Origin: Jannaschia pagri
GTDB lineage: Bacteria > Pseudomonadota > Alphaproteobacteria > Rhodobacterales > Rhodobacteraceae
DNA: 64,000 nucleotides
Assembly: GCF_019655435.1 (NCBI RefSeq)
Contig: NZ_BPFH01000003.1
Coordinates: 310,001-374,000, forward strand
Reading direction: 5' to 3'
Shown in pieces: positions 18,138 through 27,732 of this stretch. Position numbers and translations under genes: made by a program. The stretch's first letter is position 1. Each line of letters opens with the position of its first letter. Under the pieces are notes generated by a model that was given only the letters and a program-made list of their open reading frames with translations, did no database searches and was not told the origin of the DNA.

Positions 18138-18997
18138 CAGTCTTGCTGAGTTTTGGGCACGGGTATTCGGCGCGGGCGTTGACGCCGACGCTATTGGCCG
18201 ACGGATGGGAGGTCATCGGGACGACGCGGACAGCTGACAAGGCGGAGGTCTTGCGCGCCCAAGGCGTGACCCCGGTGCTGTTTGGTGCGCCGCTGGAGGA
18301 CGCGCTGGGCCGGGCGACCCACCTCTTGGTCTCAGCCGGTCCAGGGGTGGAGGGGGACCCGGTGCTGGTGGCCTATTCGGCTGCGTTAGAGACGCATCTG
18401 CGACCCGGTCAGTGGGTGGGATACCTGTCAACAACGGGCGTCTACGGTGATCACGGCGGCGGATGGGTGGACGAGGCGACGCCCTTGTCACCGTCGACGG
18501 CGCGGGGGCAGCTGCGGGTCGATGCGGAGGGCGCCTGGCGGGATCTTTGCGCGCGGACGGGCGCCGGGTTGCACATCTTTCGCTTGGCCGGGATCTATGG
18601 GCCGGGCCGGGGACCCTTTGCCAAGGTACGGGCCGGAACGGCGCGGCGGATCGTCAAACCGGGCCAGGTGTTCAGCCGGATCCATGTGGAGGATATCGCC
18701 CAGGTTCTGGCGGCCAGCATCGCGCGGCCCAATCCGGGGGCGGTCTATAACCTGTGTGATGATGATCCCGCTCCGCCCGAGGATGTTATCGGTCATGCAG
18801 CGGAGCTTTTGGGCGTGCCGGTGCCCCCGTCAGAGGACTTCGCCACCGCAGAAATGACGCCCATGGCCCGCAGCTTTTATGCCGAGTCCAAGAAGGTGCG
18901 AAACGACCGGATCAAGGAAGAGTTGGGTGTGCAGTTGCGGTTCCCCGACTATCGCGTGGGGCTTGCGGATTTGCTGCGACAGGAGGACGCCGACTGA
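18134..18997 (+). CDS. NAD-dependent epimerase/SDR-like protein
   Basis: 287 aa. The N-terminal Rossmann region is modified: [19 protein letters not shown] in place of the classical GxxGxx[14 protein letters not shown] and [14 protein letters not shown] are typical of extended SDR/YeeZ-like proteins. HVEDIAQVL and YNLCDDDP follow. ATG 18134 overlaps the queG stop by 4 bases, so the two are probably translated together. The reaction is unknown; a sugar-nucleotide role is only a guess from fold. Confidence 0.8.
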   Translation: MTVLLSFGHGYSARALTPTLLADGWEVIGTTRTADKAEVLRAQGVTPVLFGAPLEDALGRATHLLVSAGPGVEGDPVLVAYSAALETHLRPGQWVGYLSTTGVYGDHGGGWVDEATPLSPSTARGQLRVDAEGAWRDLCARTGAGLHIFRLAGIYGPGRGPFAKVRAGTARRIVKPGQVFSRIHVEDIAQVLAASIARPNPGAVYNLCDDDPAPPEDVIGHAAELLGVPVPPSEDFATAEMTPMARSFYAESKKVRNDRIKEELGVQLRFPDYRVGLADLLRQEDAD

Positions 18998-19073
18998 CGA
19001 CGGGCATTTTCCCGTGCTGGCTTTTGGGGTATGACACTCGAAAAGAGCAGTCAGGGTTTGGGACCGGTTTTTC

Positions 19074-19571
19074 ATGTCGCAGGTCACGCGTCGCGCCGCC
19101 ATCTTTGGCGGCTTATCCACATTAGCAGCCTGTGGTGGTAAGTTCATCACCTACGACGGGCCGCAGGTCACACGGGTTGAGGTGCAGAAGTCCGCGCGGC
19201 GCATGTACTTGTTGCACCATGACCGTGTGTTGAAGGCCTATCGGGTTCAGTTGGGGTTCACCGCCGCTGGCCCAAAGCAGTTCGAAGGCGACGGCAAAAC
19301 GCCGGAGGGCCGGTACCACATCGACCGGCGCAACCCGAACTCAGCGTTTTATCTGTCCATCGGGATCGACTACCCCAACGCGGCGGACCGTGCCTTTGCG
19401 GCGGCGCAGGGCAAAAAGCCCGGGGGGGATATCTTCATCCACGGATGGGGCGATAAACGCCGGGGGCGGTCCAATGATTGGACGGCCGGCTGTATCGCCG
19501 TGAAAAACCGTGAAATGAAGACCGTCTATGCCATGGTCCAGAACGGCACGCCCATCGACATTTACGCCTAA
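19074..19571 (+). CDS. L,D-transpeptidase (YkuD) lipoprotein
   Basis: 165 aa. The N-terminus has TRRAAIFGGLSTLAACGG: an RR-containing export signal ending in a lipobox (L-A-A-C), so it is probably a lipoprotein. The YkuD catalytic signature is IHGWGDKRRGRSNDWTAGC (His and Cys nucleophile) with KTPEGRYHID earlier. It would cross-link peptidoglycan stems or attach lipoprotein. It converges with the CAP-domain gene, with only 22 bases between. Confidence 0.88.
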   Translation: MSQVTRRAAIFGGLSTLAACGGKFITYDGPQVTRVEVQKSARRMYLLHHDRVLKAYRVQLGFTAAGPKQFEGDGKTPEGRYHIDRRNPNSAFYLSIGIDYPNAADRAFAAAQGKKPGGDIFIHGWGDKRRGRSNDWTAGCIAVKNREMKTVYAMVQNGTPIDIYA

Positions 19572-19593
19572 GCTGCCGCACCGATGAGGGGTG

Positions 19594-20103
19594 TCAGGTG
19601 CCGATGTTCATCGTCCACCAGATCTTTCCGTTGGGCTCCTGGAAGAAGGCGAAGCCCATGCGGCGGCCCGCGGGGTTCAGGACGATGGAGCTTTTGTCAC
19701 CGTCCTGCATCCAGGCGGCGATGGTTTCGAGTTCGCTTTCGAAGGATTCCGAGATCATTTCGCCCAGCAGCTGACCGGTGAACCCTACGCGGGACGCCCG
19801 ATCCAATGGTGACGATCCATCGGACCCGAACAGCCAAGGACGGTTTTGCAGGGACATATCGCGGGAGTGCGTCTCGGCGGCGGCGGTGAGTTCCGGGCTG
19901 AGTTCTAGGGGGCTGACGCCGGCGCCTTGGCGCAGGGCGTTCACGGCGTCCAGGGCACGGAAGGGGATGCGGCGGGCGTCGGTGCTCGAAATCCGGTAGA
20001 GTTTGGGCAGCGGTTTTCCATCGGGCCCCAGCGTGGGCGGCGGCGGGGCGCAGGCCGCCAGCGCGGTGCTTGCCAGCAAAATCAGAGCAGTGCGACGGTT
20101 CAT
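19594..20103 (-). CDS. CAP/SCP-domain lipoprotein
   Basis: 169 aa. The signal peptide LILLASTALAACAPPPP carries a lipobox at about residues 15-18. A CAP (SCP/PR-1) domain follows: LDAVNALRQGAGVSPLELSP, with HSRDM and GEMISESFE where secreted bacterial CAP proteins keep their conserved His/Glu. The function of bacterial CAP proteins is poorly known. ATG 20103 is chosen over the upstream frame because it begins the signal peptide. Confidence 0.82.
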   Translation of the reverse strand: MNRRTALILLASTALAACAPPPPTLGPDGKPLPKLYRISSTDARRIPFRALDAVNALRQGAGVSPLELSPELTAAAETHSRDMSLQNRPWLFGSDGSSPLDRASRVGFTGQLLGEMISESFESELETIAAWMQDGDKSSIVLNPAGRRMGFAFFQEPNGKIWWTMNIGT

Positions 20104-20313
20104 TCGACGGTCCCCCGGAGGTCTGTTCCGGCTTGGACTAGCGCGGAGCAGGGGGTGACGCAAATCCCTGGCTTGACAGAATTGTAACCCTTTGTGGCAG
20201 GTTTGCCGCCATGCCCATGGGGGAGGTTGGATTGTGTGCTGCCTTGGGCGTAACGTCGAAGGACGGAGAGCGGCGCGGGCCGCTCGGTCAACGCCGTCTT
20301 GCAGGAGGTGTGC

Positions 20314-20913
20314 ATGTCAAATCCGGTCCAACGTCCGACTCGTCGTCAATTATTGCGGTCGGGGGTGGCACTGGCGGCGACCTTGGCCAGTCCGGCGGTT
20401 GCTCAGACCCTTCCGGACACCGTCCAGACCCGCGATCCCCTCTCGGCGACGACGCGCCGCAATACCTCTAGCTTTCGGGCGCTGACCTGGCAGCCGTATT
20501 TCCCGACTCTGCGCAATGGCGCGATTCTGGTCGATATCCAAAGCCGCGTCCTGCACCTTTGGGAGGAATCAGGGGGATATCGCCTCTACCCGTCTTCGGT
20601 CCCCCAATCCGAGGATTTGACCCGGCGGGGTCGGACACGGGTGGTGCAAAAGGTGGTCGGCCCGACCTGGCGTCCAACGCCAAACATGCGTCGCCGCAAT
20701 CCAGAATGGCCGGCGGTGGTTGGGCCAGGCCCGGACAATCCCCTGGGAACCCATGCGCTCTACCTTGGCTGGACCTATTATCGGATCCACGGAACCCATG
20801 ACACGCGCAAGATTGGACGCCGCTCATCCTCGGGGTGCATCGGGCTTTATAATGAGCATATTGCCGAGGTTTTCGACCTCACGAAGGTGGGCACGCAAGT
20901 GTTGCTAATTTGA
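20314..20913 (+). CDS. L,D-transpeptidase, Tat-type signal
   Basis: 199-aa exported enzyme. The N-terminus PTRRQLLRSGVALAATLASPAVAQ looks like a twin-arginine signal, cut here across two halves of the motif (RRQLL then the hydrophobic run). The YkuD core has ILVDIQSRVLHLWEE, then GTHALYLGWTYYRIHGTH, and SSSGCIGLYNEH with the Cys nucleophile. ATG 20314 has AGGAGG at 20303-20308, so it is preferred to the in-frame start five codons earlier. Second such enzyme within 2 kb. Confidence 0.9.
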   Translation: MSNPVQRPTRRQLLRSGVALAATLASPAVAQTLPDTVQTRDPLSATTRRNTSSFRALTWQPYFPTLRNGAILVDIQSRVLHLWEESGGYRLYPSSVPQSEDLTRRGRTRVVQKVVGPTWRPTPNMRRRNPEWPAVVGPGPDNPLGTHALYLGWTYYRIHGTHDTRKIGRRSSSGCIGLYNEHIAEVFDLTKVGTQVLLI

Positions 20914-21063
20914 CGAGAGGGCGGCAAAGCTGCCGATCGGCGTCTGGGTCGGCGTTGCAAACCCCTGCTTTAGCTGCTTAACGAGTCGCACGAGGTACAG
21001 TCTTGGGTGCCATATGGTGTGGCAACTGTCGCCTCACCGATGGCGTATCTTGGAGGATATCCT

Positions 21064-21246
21064 ATGAAGAAACTTGCTCTTGCTGCCGCTATGTCGGTCG
21101 CTGCCACCGCCGCTTTCGCTGGCAACCCTGCTCCGGCCCCGGTCGAGCCCGTTGTCATCGTTGAGGACACCTCGTCCTCCGCTGGTGGTATCATCGTGCC
21201 GATCCTGGCCGTGATCCTGCTTGCCGCTGCCGCTGCTTCGGACTGA
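21064..21246 (+). CDS. Small secreted or membrane-tethered protein, 60 aa
   Basis: A signal peptide (KKLALAAAMSVAATAAFAG) is followed by a Pro/Val-rich stretch, Ser-rich SSSAGG and a C-terminal hydrophobic segment (GGIIVPILAVILLAAAAAS). GGAGG at 21052-21056 fits ATG 21064. The gene has its own terminator, so it is probably a single-gene transcript. Similar small proteins of unknown function are common in Rhodobacteraceae as I recall them. No function is known to me. Confidence 0.8.
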   Translation: MKKLALAAAMSVAATAAFAGNPAPAPVEPVVIVEDTSSSAGGIIVPILAVILLAAAAASD

Positions 21247-21287
21247 TCCGACCAGCGTCGCGACCTGTTAGGTTGAGACTTAGGAAA

Positions 21288-21313
21288 GGGCGTCCCTCCG
21301 GGGGCGCTCTTTT
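21288..21313 (+). terminator. Rho-independent terminator after the 60-aa gene
   Basis: GGGCGTCCC (21288-21296) pairs with GGGGGCGCTC (21300-21309) through 9 pairs including two G-T pairs. TTTT follows at 21310-21313. Confidence 0.8.
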
Positions 21314-21353
21314 CGTTTGGGGCGGCCAGATGGTGAGCCTCCCCAAACGTTTG

Positions 21354-21794
21354 TCAGGCCGTGACTGTGCTGGCCCGCGCGGCATCCACGGACAGGAGGG
21401 TATCCTGATCGCGCATCAGGAACAGCGCTAGAGACGCCGCAAAGACCGGCAGAGACGCGACGAACAACAGATTTCCACCGCCCACGTAGGTCGGCAAAAT
21501 CGTCGTCAGCGAAACCAGCAACGTACCGGCGTTCATCGCCAGGACGCCGCCGGTCGTGATCATGCGCGCGACGCCTGCGACAAAGGCCAGAAGAAAGGCG
21601 ATCTGAGCCACCCCGATGGCCAAGACCAGACCGGTTCCAAGGCCGGTGCCATAGTACGTGGCAAAGATCCCCTCGCCAGCATAGGCCGCCGGGTTGGTCA
21701 CTTTGACCAAGGCCCAGGCCAGCATGAACAGGAATAACGACACACGGATGGAAAACAGCCCGTAGGCAGTAGAACGGGAAGAAAGGGTCTGCAT
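21354..21794 (-). CDS. Small membrane protein with four hydrophobic segments (DoxX-like)
   Basis: 146 aa. Four hydrophobic stretches lie near residues 15-32, 50-75, 80-98 and 105-125. The layout resembles DoxX/DUF-type four-helix membrane proteins, but no catalytic motif is visible and I cannot name a family with confidence. It is a single gene downstream of ccrM on the same strand, separated by the ccrM terminator. Confidence 0.75.
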   Translation of the reverse strand: MQTLSSRSTAYGLFSIRVSLFLFMLAWALVKVTNPAAYAGEGIFATYYGTGLGTGLVLAIGVAQIAFLLAFVAGVARMITTGGVLAMNAGTLLVSLTTILPTYVGGGNLLFVASLPVFAASLALFLMRDQDTLLSVDAARASTVTA

Positions 21795-21922
21795 GTGTTT
21801 TGGTCCGTCAGTGTTGCGCCCGCTCGGGATGAGGGGGCTACGACGGAGGTGGGCCGCCGCGCGGGCCCGGTCATCGTGTCACACGGCGACGTGATCTGAG
21901 ACCGCCCTGCGCGAAAACGAAC

Positions 21923-21960
21923 AAAAAAGGACCCCCGGCGCCACAGGGGCACAGGGGGTC
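21923..21960 (-). terminator. Rho-independent terminator of ccrM
   Basis: On the minus strand GACCCCC (from 21960) pairs with GGGGGTC-type sequence (21930-21936 on the plus strand reads GACCCCC). TTTTTT follows at 21928-21923. It lies 57 bases after the ccrM stop. Confidence 0.82.
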
Positions 21961-22016
21961 AAGGTGCACCCGCCGGACATTGGACAGCGGGCGCAGGCGG
22001 TAACTTGGTGTTGGTT

Positions 22017-23243
<1,227 letters not shown>

Positions 23244-23247
23244 TCAC

Positions 23248-23868
23248 CTACAACATGTTGCGTATCGGTGCGAAGCTTCTCCGATGATGTTGTGTGACGC
23301 CATACTCAGCGAGACCCAACCGATGGGCGGCGGTGCCATAACCCATATTCGTCTCCCAACCGTAGCCGGGAAATTGTTGCGCCAGGGTAACCATGCCCTG
23401 ATCTCGCCTTGTTTTTGCCAGAACCGATGCTGCTGCGATGGACAATGATCGCCCGTCGCCGCCTTTGATCGTGTCCCGTGGACAATCGACCCAGGCCGGG
23501 CAATCGATGCCATCTATCAGCAAGTGATCGGGGGCCTGGGGCAATGCCGCCACGGCGCGCCGCATGGCCAGATGGGTGGCCTGCCGGATGTTGAGCGCGT
23601 CGATTTCCGCGACAGAGGCCTCGCCGATGCCGATGAGGCAACAGGCCTCCAAATGTGGCACAAGGGCCTCGCGCCGCTTGGCGCTGAGTTTTTTGCTATC
23701 GGTCAGGCCGTCTGGGGTCGGCCCCGTCAAGATGACGGCGCAGGCGGTGACGGGTCCGGCCCAGGGTCCGCGCCCCACTTCGTCCACACCCGCAATGACA
23801 CGCGCGCCCTGGGCTTGGGCGGCGTGCTCGTAACTCAGATCGGGCGGGGGGGCGGCGAGACGGGGCAT
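23248..23868 (-). CDS. rnhB: Ribonuclease HII
   Basis: 206-aa enzyme that cuts RNA in RNA-DNA hybrids and removes single ribonucleotides. Motifs are AGVDEVGRGPWAGPV (Asp, Glu), DSKKLS, and DHLLIDGID with the third acidic residue, then LAKTRRDQ. Length is normal. Same strand as ccrM, 118 bases upstream of its start. Confidence 0.95.
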   Translation of the reverse strand: MPRLAAPPPDLSYEHAAQAQGARVIAGVDEVGRGPWAGPVTACAVILTGPTPDGLTDSKKLSAKRREALVPHLEACCLIGIGEASVAEIDALNIRQATHLAMRRAVAALPQAPDHLLIDGIDCPAWVDCPRDTIKGGDGRSLSIAAASVLAKTRRDQGMVTLAQQFPGYGWETNMGYGTAAHRLGLAEYGVTQHHRRSFAPIRNML

Positions 23869-23898
23869 ACCCCGCTTGTACGTCGCCTCGGGGTGCGG

Positions 23899-24423
23899 TC
23901 AACGGCGTGCCATGGCCCAGCCTTCACGCCGCAAGCATCCCCGCCCATAAACCGTGCGCAAGCCGCGGTCGGTGTTCACGCGACGGATGCATTGGGGCGG
24001 CAAGCTGCCCGGACGGGCCACATGTCGTTGCATGCACCGGGCGCCGTAGGCCAGGACCTGTCCTCTGTTGGTGTTAAGATAGCGAGCACACCGATCCGGG
24101 ACGCGATTGACGCGGTTGTTGTGACGCGGTGGCGTGTGGCGCGCGTGATCGTGGCTGTGCCGGGCGTTGCCGCCGGAATGACGGTGCCAGGTGCCGTCGC
24201 GGTGACGGTGGTGGTGGTGTACGCCCGGGCGGTGCGTCTGATTGCGCGTGGCGCTGTGATCGCGCCGGTCGTTTCGCCGGTCGATGGCTTCTTTCAGAAC
24301 ATAGAGCGCGGCCAGGCCGCCCAGGACTTTTGCCACATCCTCGGCGTCAGCGCGGGCTGGGGCGGTGGTCATCGGCAGGGCGAGCGCGATGGACAGGATC
24401 GCGGCAGAGAGTTGTCGGAACAT
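23899..24423 (-). CDS. His-rich secreted protein with duplicated Cys motif
   Basis: 174 aa from ATG 24423 (GAGGTG upstream). A signal peptide (FRQLSAAILSIALALPM..ARA) precedes a helix with KEAIDRRNDRRDH. A His-rich tract (about residues 65-110, VHHHHRHRDGTWHRH and HSHDHARH) could bind metal. The C-terminus has two copies of a 19-residue unit: CARYLNTNRGQVLAYGARC and CIRRVNTDRGLRTVYGRGC, each with paired cysteines. No family is recognised. The function is unknown; periplasmic metal binding is only suggested by composition. Confidence 0.75.
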   Translation of the reverse strand: MFRQLSAAILSIALALPMTTAPARADAEDVAKVLGGLAALYVLKEAIDRRNDRRDHSATRNQTHRPGVHHHHRHRDGTWHRHSGGNARHSHDHARHTPPRHNNRVNRVPDRCARYLNTNRGQVLAYGARCMQRHVARPGSLPPQCIRRVNTDRGLRTVYGRGCLRREGWAMARR

Positions 24424-24562
24424 GGGGGCACCTCGTGCTTGGGTGGGATGGATGCCACCTGGGTGCCGAACCGTCCCGCTGCGCCTCAATATCAACGCCA
24501 TGTCATCGCCTATCGCCGGGGTTGTTATTGCCTGCGCGGCCCCGGTCGCCCAAGGTTGACCC

Positions 24563-24844
24563 ATGAGATATCTGGTCCCCCTCCTAGGTGCGCTGCTGCT
24601 GAGCGCGACCGCAGCGCAGGCTGAGTGCTACGCCGACTATAAGGCCAAGCAGGACAATCCCCTGCGCCTGCATTATGGTGTCATGCAGATTCCTGACAGT
24701 GCCTGCTCCGCAGGGGCCGCTGCGGGCGTTGTCGCCGGTCGGTTGCAAGACGGTTGGCAGTTGCTGAACGTCGTCTCTGTCTTCGGCCCAGAGGGTCTAT
24801 CCGAGAGGAGAGCCAGTGCAGGCGCCTTCTTCCTCCGTTACTGA
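24563..24844 (+). CDS. Conserved small secreted protein
   Basis: 93 aa. The signal peptide is RYLVPLLGALLLSATAAQA, then CYADYKAKQDNPLRLHYGV and a C-terminal block FGPEGLSERRASAGAFFLRY that reads like a conserved end. Two Cys (near residues 22 and 48) could form a disulphide. Its last 29 bases overlap the next gene, whose ribosome-binding site (GAGAGGAG) is inside it, so the two are probably co-translated. Function unknown. Confidence 0.8.
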   Translation: MRYLVPLLGALLLSATAAQAECYADYKAKQDNPLRLHYGVMQIPDSACSAGAAAGVVAGRLQDGWQLLNVVSVFGPEGLSERRASAGAFFLRY

Positions 24845-25517
24845 AACGCGGGCTGCCTCGGCCCGGATCGTCGGATTTGGGATTGCCGCTATCGTCGTCA
24901 TCCTGCTGGCGGCGGCGGTGTTTCTGTTTGCGACCTTGCCCGATGGGAACGCGTTCAACGCGCGGGTGGAGCGTCTGTTCGTGGAACAGGACCTCACCAC
25001 CCAGGCCGAGATCGGATTGTTGGAGGTGCTGGCCCAATCGGGCACGGCCTTCTCCGAGGTTCTCGTCAGCTACCGGATGGTGATCTTTGTGCTGCTGGTC
25101 TTTGCGACGGCGCTGCTGATCGCCTGCGTGGTCCTGTTGGTGGCGGTGGTCACCTTGAACCGCCGCATGGGAGAGATCGAGCGGTCGGGGATACAGGTCA
25201 CGTCACTCGTGCTGGCGCGGGCCGAGAATGCGGTGATGCTGAACGACATTGAGCTGAAGCTGACCGATGCCGCCATGGAGACGCTCAGCGTGTTGGCAGA
25301 GGCCCGCATTGACGGGGATATGCTGACCGGTGCCCAGATTGAGGCCATGATTTCCGGCAAGGCCGAGGCGGATTGCGACGAGGCTGCGGGCGCCACGCGG
25401 ATCAAACGGCTGCGCGATGCGCTGGGTAACCAAATCGTGACTCATCTGCTGATCCGCAACATCACCCGCCAAGGCTACGTTTTGGCGTTGGATCCGAAGG
25501 TTATCCGCATGGTCTGA
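24816..25517 (+). CDS. Membrane protein with C-terminal winged-helix-like domain
   Basis: 233 aa from GTG 24816 (GAGAGGAG at 24803-24810). Two membrane segments (about 18-41 and 86-113) enclose a 45-residue loop. The cytoplasmic part from about 140 on reads like an OmpR/PhoB-type winged helix: IELKLTDAAMETLSVLAEA, GDMLTGAQIEAMISG, then RIKRLRDALG, LIRNITRQGYVLAL. The spacing and end GY-x-L match that domain; the assignment is my reading. If right, it is a membrane-bound one-component regulator with its DNA-binding domain after the membrane part. No sensor domain is obvious. Confidence 0.7.
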   Translation: MQAPSSSVTETRAASARIVGFGIAAIVVILLAAAVFLFATLPDGNAFNARVERLFVEQDLTTQAEIGLLEVLAQSGTAFSEVLVSYRMVIFVLLVFATALLIACVVLLVAVVTLNRRMGEIERSGIQVTSLVLARAENAVMLNDIELKLTDAAMETLSVLAEARIDGDMLTGAQIEAMISGKAEADCDEAAGATRIKRLRDALGNQIVTHLLIRNITRQGYVLALDPKVIRMV

Positions 25518-25614
25518 TCGCAACGGTTGCAGGCCGATTGCGCTCAGGGCCTTTTCAGGACGTCCCATATGGACAAGGGTTCCGGCCATTGTATCGGGAC
25601 AATTGGGGTGGGAC

Positions 25615-26613
25615 ATGCGACGGGTGGCTTTGGCGGCGTTGGGCCTTTGGCTGGTCATTTGTACGGCAGGGGCCGCGCAAGAGGCGCGATCCTTCCGTAT
25701 CGCGACGGCTGGCACCTTCGGGACGTACTTCCCCATCGGAGGTTTGATCGCCAACGCCATTTCCGCGCCCCCTGGATCACGGCCCTGCGAAGATGGCGGC
25801 GCCTGTGGTGTGCCGGGTCTGACGGCCACAGCGATCACAACAAACGGATCCGTTGCCAATGTCGAACTGGTTGCCGAAGGCCAGTTGGAGAGCGCCTTTG
25901 TCCAGTCCGATGTGGCCACCTGGGCCCATTCGGGCACGGGGATTTGGGCGCCGCGTCCGCCGGTTGAGGGGCTGCGCGCCATTGCGAACCTGTACCCGGA
26001 ATCCATGCATGTGGTCGCCTCCGCCGACAGTGGGATCACCTCGCTCGGGGATCTGGTGGGCAAACGTGTGTCATTGGATGAGCCGGGGTCCGGCACGCTG
26101 GTCGAGGCGGAGATCATTTTGCGCGCGGTTGGCATCACCCAAGCGGATGTCTCGGCCCAGTTTCTCAAGATAGAAGACGCTGCCGCCGCCATGCGGGCGG
26201 GCACATTGGACGCGTTTTTCTTTTCCGGAGGCTACCCCGCCAAGGCAATCACGGAGCTTGCCGAGGATATGGAGATCACTCTGGTCCCCTTCGACGAAGA
26301 CGCGACCGAGGTCATTCTGGTTGAACATGAGTTCCTGGCCTATGACGTGATCCCCGCCGGGGCCTATCCCGGTCTAACCGATGATATCTGGACCATAGGC
26401 GTCAATGCGCAGTGGGTCACCCTGGCCAATCAGTCAGAGGATCTGATCTACGAAATCACCCGCGCCCTGTGGAACAGCACGACCCGTAGACTGCTGGACG
26501 GCGGTCATGAGAAGGGCGCGCTGATCACGACGGAGACTGCTTTGGACGGCGTAGGGATCCCGCTGCACCCTGGGGCGGAGCGGTTTTACGGCGAAATCGG
26601 CATCCTGAATTAG
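25615..26613 (+). CDS. TAXI-type TRAP solute-binding protein
   Basis: 332 aa. The signal peptide is RRVALAALGLWLVICTAGAAQ, then the TAXI opening FRIATAGTFGTYFPIGGLIANAI, which I write in part only. AITTNGSVANVELVAEGQLE and GSGTLVEAEIIL follow; these are typical of TAXI proteins that bind glutamate-like or other dicarboxylic ligands. ATG 25615 is preferred to the TTG at 25603, with GGGGTGGG upstream. No TRAP membrane subunit is nearby. It ends 31 bases from the convergent glpR. Confidence 0.88.
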   Translation: MRRVALAALGLWLVICTAGAAQEARSFRIATAGTFGTYFPIGGLIANAISAPPGSRPCEDGGACGVPGLTATAITTNGSVANVELVAEGQLESAFVQSDVATWAHSGTGIWAPRPPVEGLRAIANLYPESMHVVASADSGITSLGDLVGKRVSLDEPGSGTLVEAEIILRAVGITQADVSAQFLKIEDAAAAMRAGTLDAFFFSGGYPAKAITELAEDMEITLVPFDEDATEVILVEHEFLAYDVIPAGAYPGLTDDIWTIGVNAQWVTLANQSEDLIYEITRALWNSTTRRLLDGGHEKGALITTETALDGVGIPLHPGAERFYGEIGILN

Positions 26614-26644
26614 CGCTGGGGCGCTGCGCTCCTTACTACTTCCG

Positions 26645-27412
26645 TTAGGCGCCTGGAACGGTGACAACCCGCGTCTCTGCCCGCTGGGCCAAGGTCACGA
26701 GGTGGTCGGGCAGGTCCGCGTCGGTGAACAGGGCGTCCAACTCGTCCAACCCGCAGGTGGTGATTGGCGCCTTACGCTCCAGCTTGGATTTGTCGGCCAC
26801 GGCAAACACCTGTCGCGCGCGGCGGATCGCGGTTTGGCTGACGGTGATTTCTTGCTCGTCGAAATCTAGCAGGTCCCCGTCCTGGTCCAAAGCCGAACAG
26901 CCGATCAGGGCATAGTCGAACTTGAACTGCCGCACCGTCTCAACGGCGAACCCCCCCATCAGGCCGCCGTCCGTCCGACGTAGCGTGCCACCCGTCACGA
27001 CGATCTCGCACTGCCGATGGGAGGTGAGAATATTCGCGATGTTGAGGTTATTGGTGACAACCAGCAGATCTTCATGGTCGCGGAGCGCCGTAGCCACCGC
27101 TTCGGTCGTGGTGCCGATGTTCATGAAGATCGAGGATCCATTCGGGATTTCTGCGGCGCAGGCCTGGGCGATGGCGCGTTTGCCCGCGTCATTCAACTGC
27201 CGCCGTTCCTCATAGACGATGTTCACCACGCCCGAGGGCACGATGGCCCCACCGTGGACGCGCTCCAACTTGCCCACATCGGACAACTCCGACAGGTCTC
27301 GTCGGATGGTCTGGACTGTGACGTCAAAGCGTCGGGCTAGGTCGTCAACGAGGACTTTGCCGTCCCGACGGGCCTGCTCAAGGATCTCTGCTTTGCGAAA
27401 ATTAGTGACCAC
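26645..27412 (-). CDS. glpR: DeoR-family repressor, GlpR-type
   Basis: 255 aa from GTG 27412, preceded by GGGGGA. The N-terminal DeoR helix-turn-helix is VLVDDLARRFDVTVQTIRRD. The C-terminal sugar-phosphate sensor domain has GSSIFMNIGTTTEAVATAL and later ALIGCSALDQDGDLLDFD. It should repress the divergent glycerol operon and be released by glycerol-3-phosphate; this is known for GlpR and inferred here from position. The frame extends upstream past a likely control region, so the long version is not used. Confidence 0.9.
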   Translation of the reverse strand: MVTNFRKAEILEQARRDGKVLVDDLARRFDVTVQTIRRDLSELSDVGKLERVHGGAIVPSGVVNIVYEERRQLNDAGKRAIAQACAAEIPNGSSIFMNIGTTTEAVATALRDHEDLLVVTNNLNIANILTSHRQCEIVVTGGTLRRTDGGLMGGFAVETVRQFKFDYALIGCSALDQDGDLLDFDEQEITVSQTAIRRARQVFAVADKSKLERKAPITTCGLDELDALFTDADLPDHLVTLAQRAETRVVTVPGA

Positions 27413-27732
27413 CGGTCCCCCCGAACATATCGGTTGCACGTTATATGGGGCGCGCGACGTCCGTCCAGTGTAGGGGCTGGAAACCTCGTTCCGGTGAGCC
27501 ATATCTCTCTGATACAAAACTGAAATATCCATCGGGCGTCGTAAGGCGGCAGCGCCTGTGCCTAGTGCGTTCGACCAGAAAGGAAAGAAAACGAACATTC
27601 GTTATTGACGATTGGTTCCATATGCTGTTCGTTTGCCCGTGCAAAGGATGCGGGGAGGCACCATTGTTGAGCAACGCAGACCAAACCAGCGCTCACGCCG
27701 ATCCCGGCCCAGATGGATCGGAGGCGCGCTAG
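27413..27732. promoter_or_regulatory. glpR-glpS divergent control region with GlpR-like half-sites
   Basis: 320 bases without a credible gene. AACGAACATTCGTT (27590-27603) contains CGAACAT, the half-site known from E. coli GlpR operators, and forms AACGA/TCGTT. TGTTCG follows at 27626-27631, and GTTCG occurs near 27569. TTGACG (27605-27610) could be a -35 box inside this cluster. GGAGG at 27720-27724 is the glpS ribosome-binding site. A 95-codon frame here looks random. Confidence 0.5.

Noticed and set aside
20173-20200. TTGACA as a promoter -35 box before the second L,D-transpeptidase
   Set aside because: No acceptable -10 box at 16-18 bases; too weak to list.
27445-27732. 95-codon frame between glpR and glpS
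   Set aside because: No ribosome-binding site, no protein-like pattern, and it covers the likely operator region.
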